Shown here piece by piece: positions 10,879-20,326 of a stretch of 64,000 nt of DNA. The first letter of the stretch is position 1, and every line of letters begins with the position of its first letter. The notes beneath the pieces were generated by a model. The model was not told the DNA's origin. It ran no database searches and saw only the letters and a program-made list of their open reading frames with translations. Position numbers and translations under genes: made by a program. This DNA is from Clarkia xantiana subsp. parviflora (lineage: Eukaryota; Streptophyta; Magnoliopsida; Myrtales; Onagraceae): NCBI GenBank assembly GCA_036873135.1, contig JAPTYO010000014.1:21846952-21910951 (forward strand), in the 5' to 3' direction.

Positions 10879-12315
10879 TTATTTGATACTTCGCATTCTC
10901 TCGAAGATTATGCGTAAGTCCTCTGCGTGATTCTTTCTTTTCTTGGATTTTACGACCATGTCATCCACGTACGCCTCCATTTTGTCACCGATCAAATCTC
11001 CGAAAATGAGATTGACCATCCTTTGGTATGTTGCTCCCGCATTGATTAGCCCGAAAGGCATAACTTTGTAGTTATAGATTTCGCTGTCAGCGTAGAATGC
11101 CGTATGTGGGGCGTCTTGCCAAAACATCGGGATTTGGTTGTATCCTGTGTATGCATCCATAACTGTCATCAGTTCATGGCCCGCAGTTGCATCTACCAAT
11201 TGATCAATTCGTGGAAGCGGGTATGAATCTTTTGGGCATGCATTGTTGAGGTCTCTATAGTCGATGCACATTCTTGACTTGCCATTTGGCTTAGGCACAA
11301 CTACAGGGTTGGCCACCCAAGTTTGATACTTGGATTCTTCAATGAAACCTGCGTCAAGCAGTCTGCTAACTTCCTCGCGAATGGCCAACTTCTTGTCCCC
11401 ACCTATCGACCTTAACTTTTGTTTCACCACTCGAGCATCTTTGTTGATGTTGAGTTTATGGCAAATGACCTCTGGGCTTATTCCTGGCATGTCCTTTGGG
11501 GACCATGCGAATAAGTCTTTGTATTCTGCTAGGAGCGCTGTGATTTCAATCACTTCGTCTTCTGATAACGATGCTCCTATGCGCACCATTCTTTCTGGTT
11601 CATCGATTTTGAATTCGTGGAGTTCGTCCATCGCAGTAGGCCTTCCGTAGTCATCTCTTGGGTCTTCGTCGATGGTGGGTATTACTGGCATGTTTCCCAC
11701 TTGGTTTTGTTGTAGCGCGACATTGTGGCATTCTCTTGCTAGTTGTTGGTTTCCTCTAACTTCTCCCACACCTGCAATGGTTAGGAACTTGATCTTCAGG
11801 TGGGCTGTTGAGGGTACCATTCTCCATTCGTTCATGGTTGCATAACCGAGAATGCCATTGTAGGCGTTTAGCTTTTCGACAACTATGAAAAGTATGTCGA
11901 TATTCAGACGTCTTTCTCCTTCGCCCAGGGTTACTGGAAGGGTAATTGTACCCAACGGGTAGCTAGCATCTCCCGTGAATCCCACTAGAGGTGAGTTCAT
12001 TGTTTGTATGGCCTTCTTTCTTCCGAGTGCTAAGACAGTGTCTTTTGTTAGCACGTTTGGGGCGGAGCCTCCATCTACGAGAATTCGCTTCACTTCCATG
12101 TCATCGATAGTCATTTGAATGACTAAAGCGTCGTTGTGGGGGAACGTTATGTGTTCTCTATCCTTGGCTGAAAAGCCAATGACGTCCTCCATGATTGTGT
12201 CCTCCCCTTCAGGCCTCTGTGGTTTTTCAGTTTTTCCGGCGGCGTACCTCTCCCTTGCGTAAGAGGTTTCGCCCCCTGCACTGAAGCCTCCGTGTATGGT
12301 GTATGTGTTATCCAT
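10879..12315 (-). CDS. Element A pol, N-terminal part: protease and reverse transcriptase
   Basis: A 478-codon frame starting about 40 bp after the PBS. Residues 1-25 correspond to the gag-protease linker of D (IHGGF.AGG.TS..RERYA). The protease active site is LVDGGS (Asp81). RT motifs are RMCIDYRDLN, MDAYTGYNQ (Asp387) and YVDD (449-452). The frame ends shortly after YVDD; relative to D the reading frame slips by one base close to 10890 and continues in 8414-10822. No capsid or zinc-knuckle sequence precedes it, so this gene starts where D is already past gag. The ATG at 12315 is the first Met and is shared in position with the leader ORF of C. Confidence 0.9.
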   Translation of the reverse strand: MDNTYTIHGGFSAGGETSYARERYAAGKTEKPQRPEGEDTIMEDVIGFSAKDREHITFPHNDALVIQMTIDDMEVKRILVDGGSAPNVLTKDTVLALGRKKAIQTMNSPLVGFTGDASYPLGTITLPVTLGEGERRLNIDILFIVVEKLNAYNGILGYATMNEWRMVPSTAHLKIKFLTIAGVGEVRGNQQLARECHNVALQQNQVGNMPVIPTIDEDPRDDYGRPTAMDELHEFKIDEPERMVRIGASLSEDEVIEITALLAEYKDLFAWSPKDMPGISPEVICHKLNINKDARVVKQKLRSIGGDKKLAIREEVSRLLDAGFIEESKYQTWVANPVVVPKPNGKSRMCIDYRDLNNACPKDSYPLPRIDQLVDATAGHELMTVMDAYTGYNQIPMFWQDAPHTAFYADSEIYNYKVMPFGLINAGATYQRMVNLIFGDLIGDKMEAYVDDMVVKSKKRKNHAEDLRIIFERMRSIK

Positions 12316-12356
12316 CTTGCTTGTTCGTTTGAGTAACGCAGGCTTTTTGTTCGAAG

Positions 12357-12372
12357 CCCGCAGACGGCGCCA
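12357..12372 (-). promoter_or_regulatory. Primer binding site of element A
   Basis: TGGCGCCGTCTGCGGG on the minus strand, two bases after the 5' LTR. The first ten bases fit the 3' end of plant tRNA-Asp (known to prime many Ty3/Gypsy elements); the remainder diverges. Confidence 0.85.
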
Positions 12373-12374
12373 AG

Positions 12375-13361
12375 TGTTTCGACCAAGTTATTGCGGACTG
12401 TCCGCTGAATAACTAGTCGGGATCTTCGGGTTGGATGTAAGCTAAATCCGCCTTCTAGTGTCGCGCGCGGGCTTTGGCTTTGTCCTTCAAATGAGGGCAA
12501 GTCTCTCTGGGTCTCTAGCGGGACGTCCGTCGGCACCTGCAAAGGAGCATTACCAAGCAGTCCCTGTGGAGAGGGGGGGGGGGTGCTTGGCGTGCTCACT
12601 CCGACGCTCAACATCAGTAGTTTTCTAGAGAGAGAAAGAGAGGGTTTTTAGAGAGAAGTCAGAGCTTTTCCAAAGCTTGCCCAAAGTGATTTTTGGAATG
12701 AGTTGAAAATGTTCACCCCCAAGGTGGCTATTTATAGGCCATCTTGGACCGTAAACCGGTTTTGGCCCGGTTCAATGTGGAAATGTGAACCGGGATGCAT
12801 GGGTAAGCTTTGGGAAAAGGGGCTCTGACGTGCGTCTCAGGCGGCTGTCACAAACGGGACGAGCGCGCCGCTGAAACAAAGGTCTCGGACACATAGGAGT
12901 TAGTGTAAAAATCGGGTCTCCGTATGCGTCCGAGGTAAAATGGGGGGTGTGCGCGACACCCCCCGGGTGTGGGGCTTACCCGGAATTCTGGGTAAGCCTA
13001 GGCCTACCCGGAATTCCGGGTAAGCTTAGGCTTACCCGGAGATTCCGGGTAAGCCAAGCTTACCCGGAAATTCCGGGTAAGCTGGGGCTTACCCGGAATT
13101 TCCGGGTAAGCTAAGCTTACCCGGAAATTCCGGGTAAGCTTAGCTTACCCAGAATTTTCCGGGTAAGCCTAGCTTACCCGGAAATTCTGGGTAAGCTAGG
13201 CTTACCCGGAATTTTCCGGGTAAGCCCCCCGGGGCGCCGGGCAAGTTCGCGACTTGCCCGGTTTACCTCGGTTAGCTCGAAATTGGGTCTTGCTAAGGGC
13301 CTCGTGCGAATATGAGGTCCGAATAATTAAAACCGAGCCCGGATCACGCGTATGTCCATCA
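12375..13361 (-). repeat. Element A 5' LTR (987 bp)
   Basis: Same ends as 2297-3111. The palindromic array at about 12972-13230 is expanded to around eight units. It contains a TATA box (CTATAAATAG, minus strand, 12728-12737) and an 11-base G run on the plus strand near 12573. Confidence 0.93.
12972..13230. repeat. Palindromic repeat array in element A 5' LTR
   Basis: About eight near-perfect palindromes of about 22 bp, each CTTACCCGGAA followed by its own reverse complement, with small variants (tctggg, ttttcc). Each can fold into a hairpin. The 3' LTR has three. Being upstream of the TATA box, the array is in U3. Confidence 0.85.
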
Positions 13362-14070
13362 TCGCGAACTTGCCCGGCGCCCCGGGGGGCTTACCCGGAA
13401 AATTCCGGGTAAGCCCCGGCCTACCCGGAATTTCCGGGTAAGCCTAGCTTACCCGGAATTCCGGGTAAGCTCCACACCCGGGGGGTGTCGCGCACACCCC
13501 CCATTTTACCTCGGACGCATACGGAGACCCGATTTTTACACTAACTCCTATGTGTCCGAGACCTTTGTTTCAACGGCGCGCGCGTCCCGTTCATGACAGC
13601 CGCCTGAGACGTACGTCAGAGCCCCTTTTCCCAAAGCTTACCCCTACGTCCCGGTTCACATTTCCACATTGAACCGGGTCAAAACCGGTTTACGGTCCAA
13701 GATGGCCTATAAATAGCCACCTTGGGGGTAAACATTTTCAATTGATTCCAAAATCACTTTGGGCAAGCTTTGGAAAAGCTCTGACTTCTCTCTAAAAACC
13801 CTCCCTTTCTCTCTCTAGAAAACTACTGATGTTGAGCGTCGGAGCGAGCACACCGAGCACCCCCCCCCCCCTCTCCACGGGGACTGCTTGGTAACGCTAC
13901 TTTGCAGGTGCCGACGGACGATTTGTCGAGAGAGCCAGAAGGACTTGCCCTCATTCAGGAGACGAAACTAAGGCCCGCGCACGACCTTAGAAGGCGGACT
14001 TAGCTTACATCCAACCCGGAGACCCCGACGAGTTATCCAGCGGACAGTCCGCAATAACTTGGTCGAAACA
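13362..14070 (+). repeat. Element B 3' LTR, right fragment
   Basis: Starts with the duplicated tcgcg and continues the LTR broken at 2296, ending in ggtcgaaaca. It has three palindromic units, a TATA box ctataaatag at 13707-13716 and a run of about 12 C at 13860-13871. It is the reverse complement of the C LTR with very few differences outside the array. Confidence 0.88.
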
Positions 14071-17000
14071 TATATAAAGGCTAATAAACTCTAAAAAAAT
14101 AATTTCAGCTGTGAGAGTTGATGTATAGGTGTCCGATCAACAACTTTGAATGAATTATGTTCTTCTTAAAGTTAACTTCAAGCTTAATATGATAATCATG
14201 TGGTTTTATTCTTCTATTTTTGTCTAATTTATTTTTCTGGCTTTGTTTTTTTAGGTTGTACTATGTTTACTTATAATCCTACGCATACATCCATTCAATT
14301 CTTTCAGGTTCGATCATATAGTTTATAGATCTCTAAAACAATAGCAAATTTGAAGTTTGTTTGGTTATTTAGATATTTCATATGTTCTAAATGAGAATTG
14401 CATGGGGCACATGACGAAGAATATATATGAATTATGCACGAATTTTTTGAAGCGAAGAAGAAGGCGTAACATTATGATTCTCGAAACACATAAAATATTT
14501 CCCTTACATGGAGAATAAGTTCTAGATAATCTCTTTGAATTCTGCAACTTTATTTTATCTGATATTTTATTTTTTAAAGAATTTTTTTTAATTTTTTTTA
14601 TATGTTATGGATTTAATATTTTGCAGGACGTGGAATTGACTTTAATGACTAATTTGAATTTGTACGGGCAGTAAATCATTCAGATGAATTGAGGTATTAT
14701 ATATGTAATATGTATTGATTCATTTATTACACATTTACATTCAATTGAGTAAACTTTGACAAAACCCTTATTCTTATATTTTTTTTTTTTGGCCAATCCT
14801 TATTCTTATATTATATAGGTAATATGTATTGATTTATTTATTATATATTTACATTCAATTGAGTAAAATTTGACTAAACCCTAACGCTATATATATAATT
14901 TCAGCTTTTAACTCTCTAACGAAAACGTCATCAGAGTAATCCATATCCCCTTTGCTATTCCTACTCTGCCCTTGACGGATTGTGGGATCCGCATATCAAC
15001 TCTCCCGACCATCCCAGAAGTTATGTCGTAGTTGAGAGGTTCTAGACAATAGGATTTTGCCGAAGTAGAAGAGCTTTAACGTTACGGGGATCATGGATAC
15101 GAGGTTTTATACATGGATTTGGTTTATATGTACTCATAAAGTTTGATAGGTAAGTCGTTTTATTGAACTATATAATGATGTCGGCCTCAATGTGGCCATC
15201 TGTAGTGCGATATTCATCCCTAACAATGACATTCGTAGCGACCGTATATATGAGCGATATGATATTTACACAGAGGAAGGCGGTGAAGAAAATATTTACA
15301 TAGACAAAAGAAAGAGCACATGGTATGCATATATAGTTATATACTTTTGTTGTTATTTACTGGATACAAGTTTGCTATTGCTTTATAGTTATGTTTAAAT
15401 TTAAATTTGATTGATGAGTATCAATAGCATATTAGGAACAATGTCGAGCTATTAGGTTAGTTTTAGTTGAAGATTTTATGAATTATCATGATAATGTGGT
15501 AGGGTTGGATCTCTATCTGTAAACAATAAGATTTTAGTTGTATATATATGCACGTATGTATGAGATTGTTTAGCAGTGGATAATTTAATTCGAGCTCTAT
15601 TTTTTTAAATAGCATTAATGTAATTTTATGTTTGTTTGACTATGATATAGGAAGACAACTGTAATGTTCGGGAAGTCATTTTGACGTTGAGCTAAAGCTA
15701 AACTTTGGAAGGTAAGCACAAACGAATCCAGGCTTATTTAACTATTTACGTAATAAAAGACCATTCAATTGTTATAGAGTTATCTTCTTCGGATTTTAGT
15801 TTCGATGAGAATAATATATTATCACTTACGTGATGTAAGCAAACATATAATTCACACCATTTTATTTCATTATTATTTATAAAAAAATACGATTTAGTAC
15901 CGTATTAAAAAATTTAAAACTAAATTGTAATTTATTATTCATGATATAATAAAATTATGGGTATTTTTATAAATATTATTTTACAAGCGTGGTGCGCAGG
16001 GCAAGCATCTACGCATTTTATACAGTGAACGTTTACTAATTTATATCACATATTAAGTGTTCTTCAATTTTATTAATTGATTGGAAATATAACATTCTCA
16101 AGATATTATAATTGATTGTTCTTAGTTTTTTAGATATTTATTATTCTATTTCTCTAGCCATAAAGGCATAATAAACATATAAATTTGATTATTCTCCTTT
16201 TTACTTTGTGTATATAAAAATTATTTTCTAATTCTAACTATATAATAAGATCACAATTTTTTGCTTAGTTAATTATAATATATTATTTTCGTTTATTTTT
16301 ATCCAGGACCATCATGATGGGTCAAATATTACAGTTCCGAATCTTAAGTAAACTCATAATTTAAAGTATTTTTTTTCCTGGCCAATTGCTTAGTAAATCA
16401 AGTAGACATTTTTTTGTTGTTGCTATTTTAGTTTGTTTGTTATGCATTTATTATTTTACTTATCTAATTACACTAACTTTTTTATTATCAACTTATACTG
16501 TTTATTCTTATTAGCAATCTAAAAAAACAGATGTTATAGTATTTTTATCAAAGATGGTACAAATTATTGGATTCGCAACCTAATAACTATTAATTGTGAC
16601 AAATAATGTAATTATTAGAATAAACTAAGTATTTAACTTATATTTATAATAACATATATATATATATATATATATTACTCTAAAAAAATTATTGCTATAT
16701 ATTTATATTTAAACTTATAATAAACTAAGTACTTAAATATATATATTTATTTAGACATTTACCCCGCGCGGTGCGCGGGGTTTGCATCTTGTATTATATT
16801 AATTCGGCACCGGAAGCCCTCTGACTGACACGTGGACAGTCCACGCAGTCACCGTTTCCTAATTTAATTGGAGTTCTCTAAATTTAGATACATAATATTG
16901 ATTGATTGAAAATTAAGAAGTATTTTTATCTCCTTTTTGTGTCTCTACGCAATTTAAAGAAACAAATTAAATAAAAGTTTCCTTTTAAATAGTAAATCTA

Positions 17001-18633
17001 TACAGTTTGGTTCCGGAAGACCGTAGGCCGCCACGTAAGCACAGTATATATATAGATAATAATAAATAATATTATGCAATAAAACGTCTATTGAAAACAT
17101 TAATAATATTAAGCAATATATAATAATAGTAAATAAGTCACGATTATTGCCTAAGTAACTGACTTGGCATACTAGATAATCAAGTTATAAATTATAATAA
17201 TATATATATATATATATATATTATATAATAATATAGAAAAATATATGTATTACCATGTTTAGGTTACGACAGAATATTTTTTCCTCCAATATACAACGTA
17301 TTTTTATTTTTATATGTTAAACCCTAACATGTTATAACACTACTATATATATTGCCTCAATAGCTTATCCCACCGGTGACTAGATTACATTAATTCAAAA
17401 TTCTTTTCGTTCCAAAATTAACGCCTTCTTCGTTTCTTATTTTTCACTGTTAATCTATTTACAATACAGATTGTTTTGGTTACTAATTGTTTTCTCTTTA
17501 AGTAAATATTTTCTCCTCTAATTTTGTATGATAATTATTTGTTAATTTTTATGCTTACTTTTTTTTCATTGTTCTTCAGGTTGTTTAATGATCGAAATAT
17601 TTGATTCTTTTTCAGGTACATATTCATCTCTAATTTTTTATTTATTTTTTCTTTATATTGAAAACATAACGTATGATTTTTTTTTATGTACTAATAACCT
17701 TCTTCTTTTTAAGTACCTATTTTTCTGGTGTATGAAAATTATTTGTAAATTTTAAATGATGTTTCTTTTCTTTTTTTGTAAAAAATTATTTATGATATTG
17801 ATATTTTCGTGAAAATTTAGTTGCATATTTAATTTTTTTTTTATCTTTGATTTTTTTTTCCAGCAATTTTTCCATAGATTGTTCTTGAATTTGTTTAATT
17901 ATTCGAAACTTCTAATTCTCTTTTAGGTATTCTTCTCTCTACTCAGGTACACAATTTTTTATTTTTTTATTTCCATTGAAAACGTATCATCTGATTTTCT
18001 ATTTGGGTACTAATTATTCAATAATAAATCAAAGTAAAAAAGTATATTTAACTACCCTAAATATATGAGATGAATTTCGTTTAGTTTAGGATTGGAAAAA
18101 GCTTGCCTCATGAATCATGATGTTAACGTAGACATGGTTTGCAGATGATTACGATTAACATGAGAATGTGCTGACACAGTTTGATATGAACATGGCATAT
18201 GGACCGTGGTCCGTGTGTCGGAATAAGCAGATTGACAAAACTCGGAAAAAAGAACCCTCCCAAAGAGGTAGAGTCTCTCTTGACTTATAAAATTATTTTA
18301 CCTATTATATATATATATATTCTTGTGTTGTTATGTGCACATGATTAAAAAAACAAGAGACGATGGCTGAGCCTGAAGATGAATTCGTTTTATTTGTAAA
18401 TTTTAAATAAGTTTTTTTTTAATTAATTAGGCTATTAAATTTTTTGTGAATTTTTAGTTGCATGCTTAATTTTCTCATTTTTAATTATTTTCTGTTTTTT
18501 TTTAATAATACATAGATTTAACCATTCACTCTAATTTTCTACCAAGATAAAAATAATATCAATTGTATTTTTCTTCATATTTATTTTTTCTTTTAAATTG
18601 TCTTACAAGATTATATAATTTTATTTTACTCCA

Positions 18634-18667
<34 letters not shown>

Positions 18668-18833
18668 CATTCACACTTTCTAAAGTCTTTTGTCTATGTG
18701 AAAATTTGCAATTGTAGGTTATAGATAGGAGAAGCATCGGTTGAGAGTGTTATGCGGTTGGAAAACCACACTCCCACATATATTTAGGCAGCGGATTAAT
18801 GAGGTTGCTCACTAGACTTTTTTCTTTGCATAA
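14071..18833. other. AT-rich non-coding DNA with Helitron-like remnants
   Basis: No gene with conserved sequence is seen; the longest frames are 60-68 codons. The stretch is very AT-rich with TA microsatellites (about 16650-16674, 17200-17222) and a T run of about 27 at 18636-18662. Two GC-rich hairpins (15986-16010, 16761-16780) look like Helitron 3' ends, and 16786-17045 is related in reverse orientation to 27370-28040 in the triplicated unit. Confidence 0.6.
16761..17045 (+). mobile_element. Helitron-like fragment with terminal hairpin and 5' end motif
   Basis: The hairpin ccccgcgcggtgcgcgggg is followed by tttgcatcttg, resembling a decayed Helitron 3' end (hairpin then CTRR). Directly after it comes tcttgtattatattaattcg, which resembles the TC-starting 5' termini found in reverse at 27813 and 28035. 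The following 250 bp match the repeats at 27.4-28.0 kb. It is non-coding. Confidence 0.4.
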
Positions 18834-19250
18834 GAGCATCCACAGTGGTATTACGTAAAGATTACGTAAATGTGGGTCCTACATGTTTATTTAAGTAAAG
18901 CAACAAAAACTATCTACAGTGGTTTTACATAGCATTCCTTAAAGATGGGACCCACACGTAAATTTATGTTTTTACATAAAGCATTCCTTAAATTTAAGTA
19001 ATGCACTATGTATTACGTAACCAATTTTTTATTATAAATTAATTCATTTTATAATTAATGCTAATATCTTATTGGTGATTGTTGGAAAATTTAATAATAA
19101 AATATATTTAAGGAATATGTTTAAGTAATACGACTGCAGAGAAAATATTTTTTACGTGTGTCTTAAATTTACGTATTACTTACAGTGTACATAAATGTCT
19201 ACGTGGCAACTTTAAAGAATACAATTTATGTAAAACCATTGTGGATGCTC
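18834..19250. mobile_element. Tourist-like (PIF/Harbinger) MITE
   Basis: 417 bp with terminal inverted repeats gagcatccacagtggt at the left and accattgtggatgctc at the right, flanked by the 3-bp duplication taa (18831-18833 and 19251-19253). The TIR type, TSD length and small non-coding size fit PIF/Harbinger MITEs. Further inverted sequences inside (tacgtaa, ttaaatttacgta) make it strongly foldback. Confidence 0.85.
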
Positions 19251-19253
19251 TAA

Positions 19254-19554
19254 GTTACATGTTTAATGTAGTGTTTACAATGTTTTGCCAAAAAATTGTT
19301 TACAATAAATTATGGTGTATATGATTATTATTTTTTACATTAATTGTTGAGAAGCTTGACATGTTAAATATTTATATCCCATATTTTTGTACTAAGGCAC
19401 AAATTTTTTTAAAAAAATAATTGTGTGTTGACGCCTATTAACTTTGATTATATGCACCGACTATAAGGTGACTTGATGAAATATAACTTCAAAAAATTTA
19501 TTAATACTATGACTATTAGCTAAACACGAATAAATGAAGAATACTAATGCAAAA
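19254..19554. other. AT-rich spacer before element C
   Basis: Non-coding. The last five bases, caaaa, are the left copy of the element C target duplication. Confidence 0.6.
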
Positions 19555-20314
19555 TGTTTCGACCAAGTTATTGCGGACTGTCCGCTGGATAACTCGTCGG
19601 GGTCTCCGGGTTGGATGTAAGCTAAGTCCGCCTTCTAAGGTCGTGCGCGGGCCTTAGTTTCGTCTCCTGAATGAGGGCAAGTCCTTCTGGCTCTCTCGAC
19701 AAATCGTCCGTCGGCACCTGCAAAGGAGCGTTACCAAGCAGTCCCCGTGGAGAGGGGGGGGGGGGTGCTCGGTGTGCTCGCTCCGACGCTCAACATCAGT
19801 AGTTTTCTAGAGAGAGAAAGGGAGGGTTTTTAGAGAGAAGTCAGAGCTTTTCCAAAGCTTGCCCAAAGTGATTTTGGAATCAATTGAAAATGTTTACCCC
19901 CAAGGTGGCTATTTATAGGCCATCTTGGACCGTAAACCGGTTTTGACCCGGTTCAATGTGGAAATGTGAACCGGGACGTAGGGGTAAGCTTTGGGAAAAG
20001 GGGCTCTGACGTACGTCTCAGGCGGCTGTCATGAACGGGACGCGCGCGCCGTTGAAACAAAGGTCTCGGACACATAGGAGTTAGTGTAAAAATCGGGTCT
20101 CCGTATGCGTCCGAGGTAAAATGGGGGGTGTGGAGCTTACCCGGAAATTCCGGGTAGGCCGGGGCTTACCCGGAATTTCCGGGTAAGCCCCCCGGGGCGC
20201 CGGGCAAGTTCGCGACTTGCCCGGTTTACCCCGGTTAGCTCGAAATTGGGTTTCTTGTGCGTGTGTGAGGTCCGAATAATTAAAACCGAGCCCGAATCAT
20301 GCGTATATCCATCA
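19555..20314 (-). repeat. Element C 3' LTR (760 bp)
   Basis: Same ends as the A LTR. TATA box on the minus strand at 19909-19918. It has two palindromic units and lacks the gcgcgacacccccc block present in the 5' LTR. Confidence 0.92.
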
Positions 20315-20326
20315 CTTGCCCCCGAG
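20315..20326 (-). promoter_or_regulatory. Polypurine tract of element C
   Basis: CTCGGGGGCAAG on the minus strand, directly before TGATGG of the 3' LTR. Confidence 0.75.

Larger units (their letters stand above)
2297..13361 (-). mobile_element. Element A: gag-less Tat-lineage Ty3/Gypsy retrotransposon
   Basis: Complete insertion of 11,065 bp on the minus strand with 3' LTR 2297-3111, 5' LTR 12375-13361 and target duplication tcgcg at 2292-2296 and 13362-13366. In element orientation: 5' LTR, PBS, a short leader, protease-RT, a frame break, RNase H-integrase, a 130-bp repeat array, an accessory gene on the opposite strand, PPT, 3' LTR. There is no gag: the protease frame opens about 40 bp after the PBS. 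Outside the palindromic array and a G run the two LTRs look identical by eye, so the insertion is very recent. It sits inside the 3' LTR of B. Confidence 0.93.
1..14070 (+). mobile_element. Element B: 3' part of a Tat-lineage Ty3/Gypsy element, interrupted by element A
   Basis: Only the 3' end of this element is in the window. Bases 1-2192 are internal sequence and the 3' LTR is split into 2193-2296 and 13362-14070 by element A, which duplicated tcgcg. A polypurine tract lies directly before the LTR, which fixes the plus orientation. Positions 1-2192 match the reverse complement of 20315-22506 in element C almost base for base (paired coordinates sum to 22507), so B and C belong to one subfamily. 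No gag or pol coding is visible in the part present; whether B is also pol-less cannot be judged because its 5' side lies outside the window. Confidence 0.85.

Noticed and set aside
12147..12614. 155-codon frame crossing the 5' LTR, PBS and pol start of A
   Set aside because: It is mostly LTR translation, overlaps pol in another frame and depends on the C-run length. Kept only as a finding about the homopolymer.
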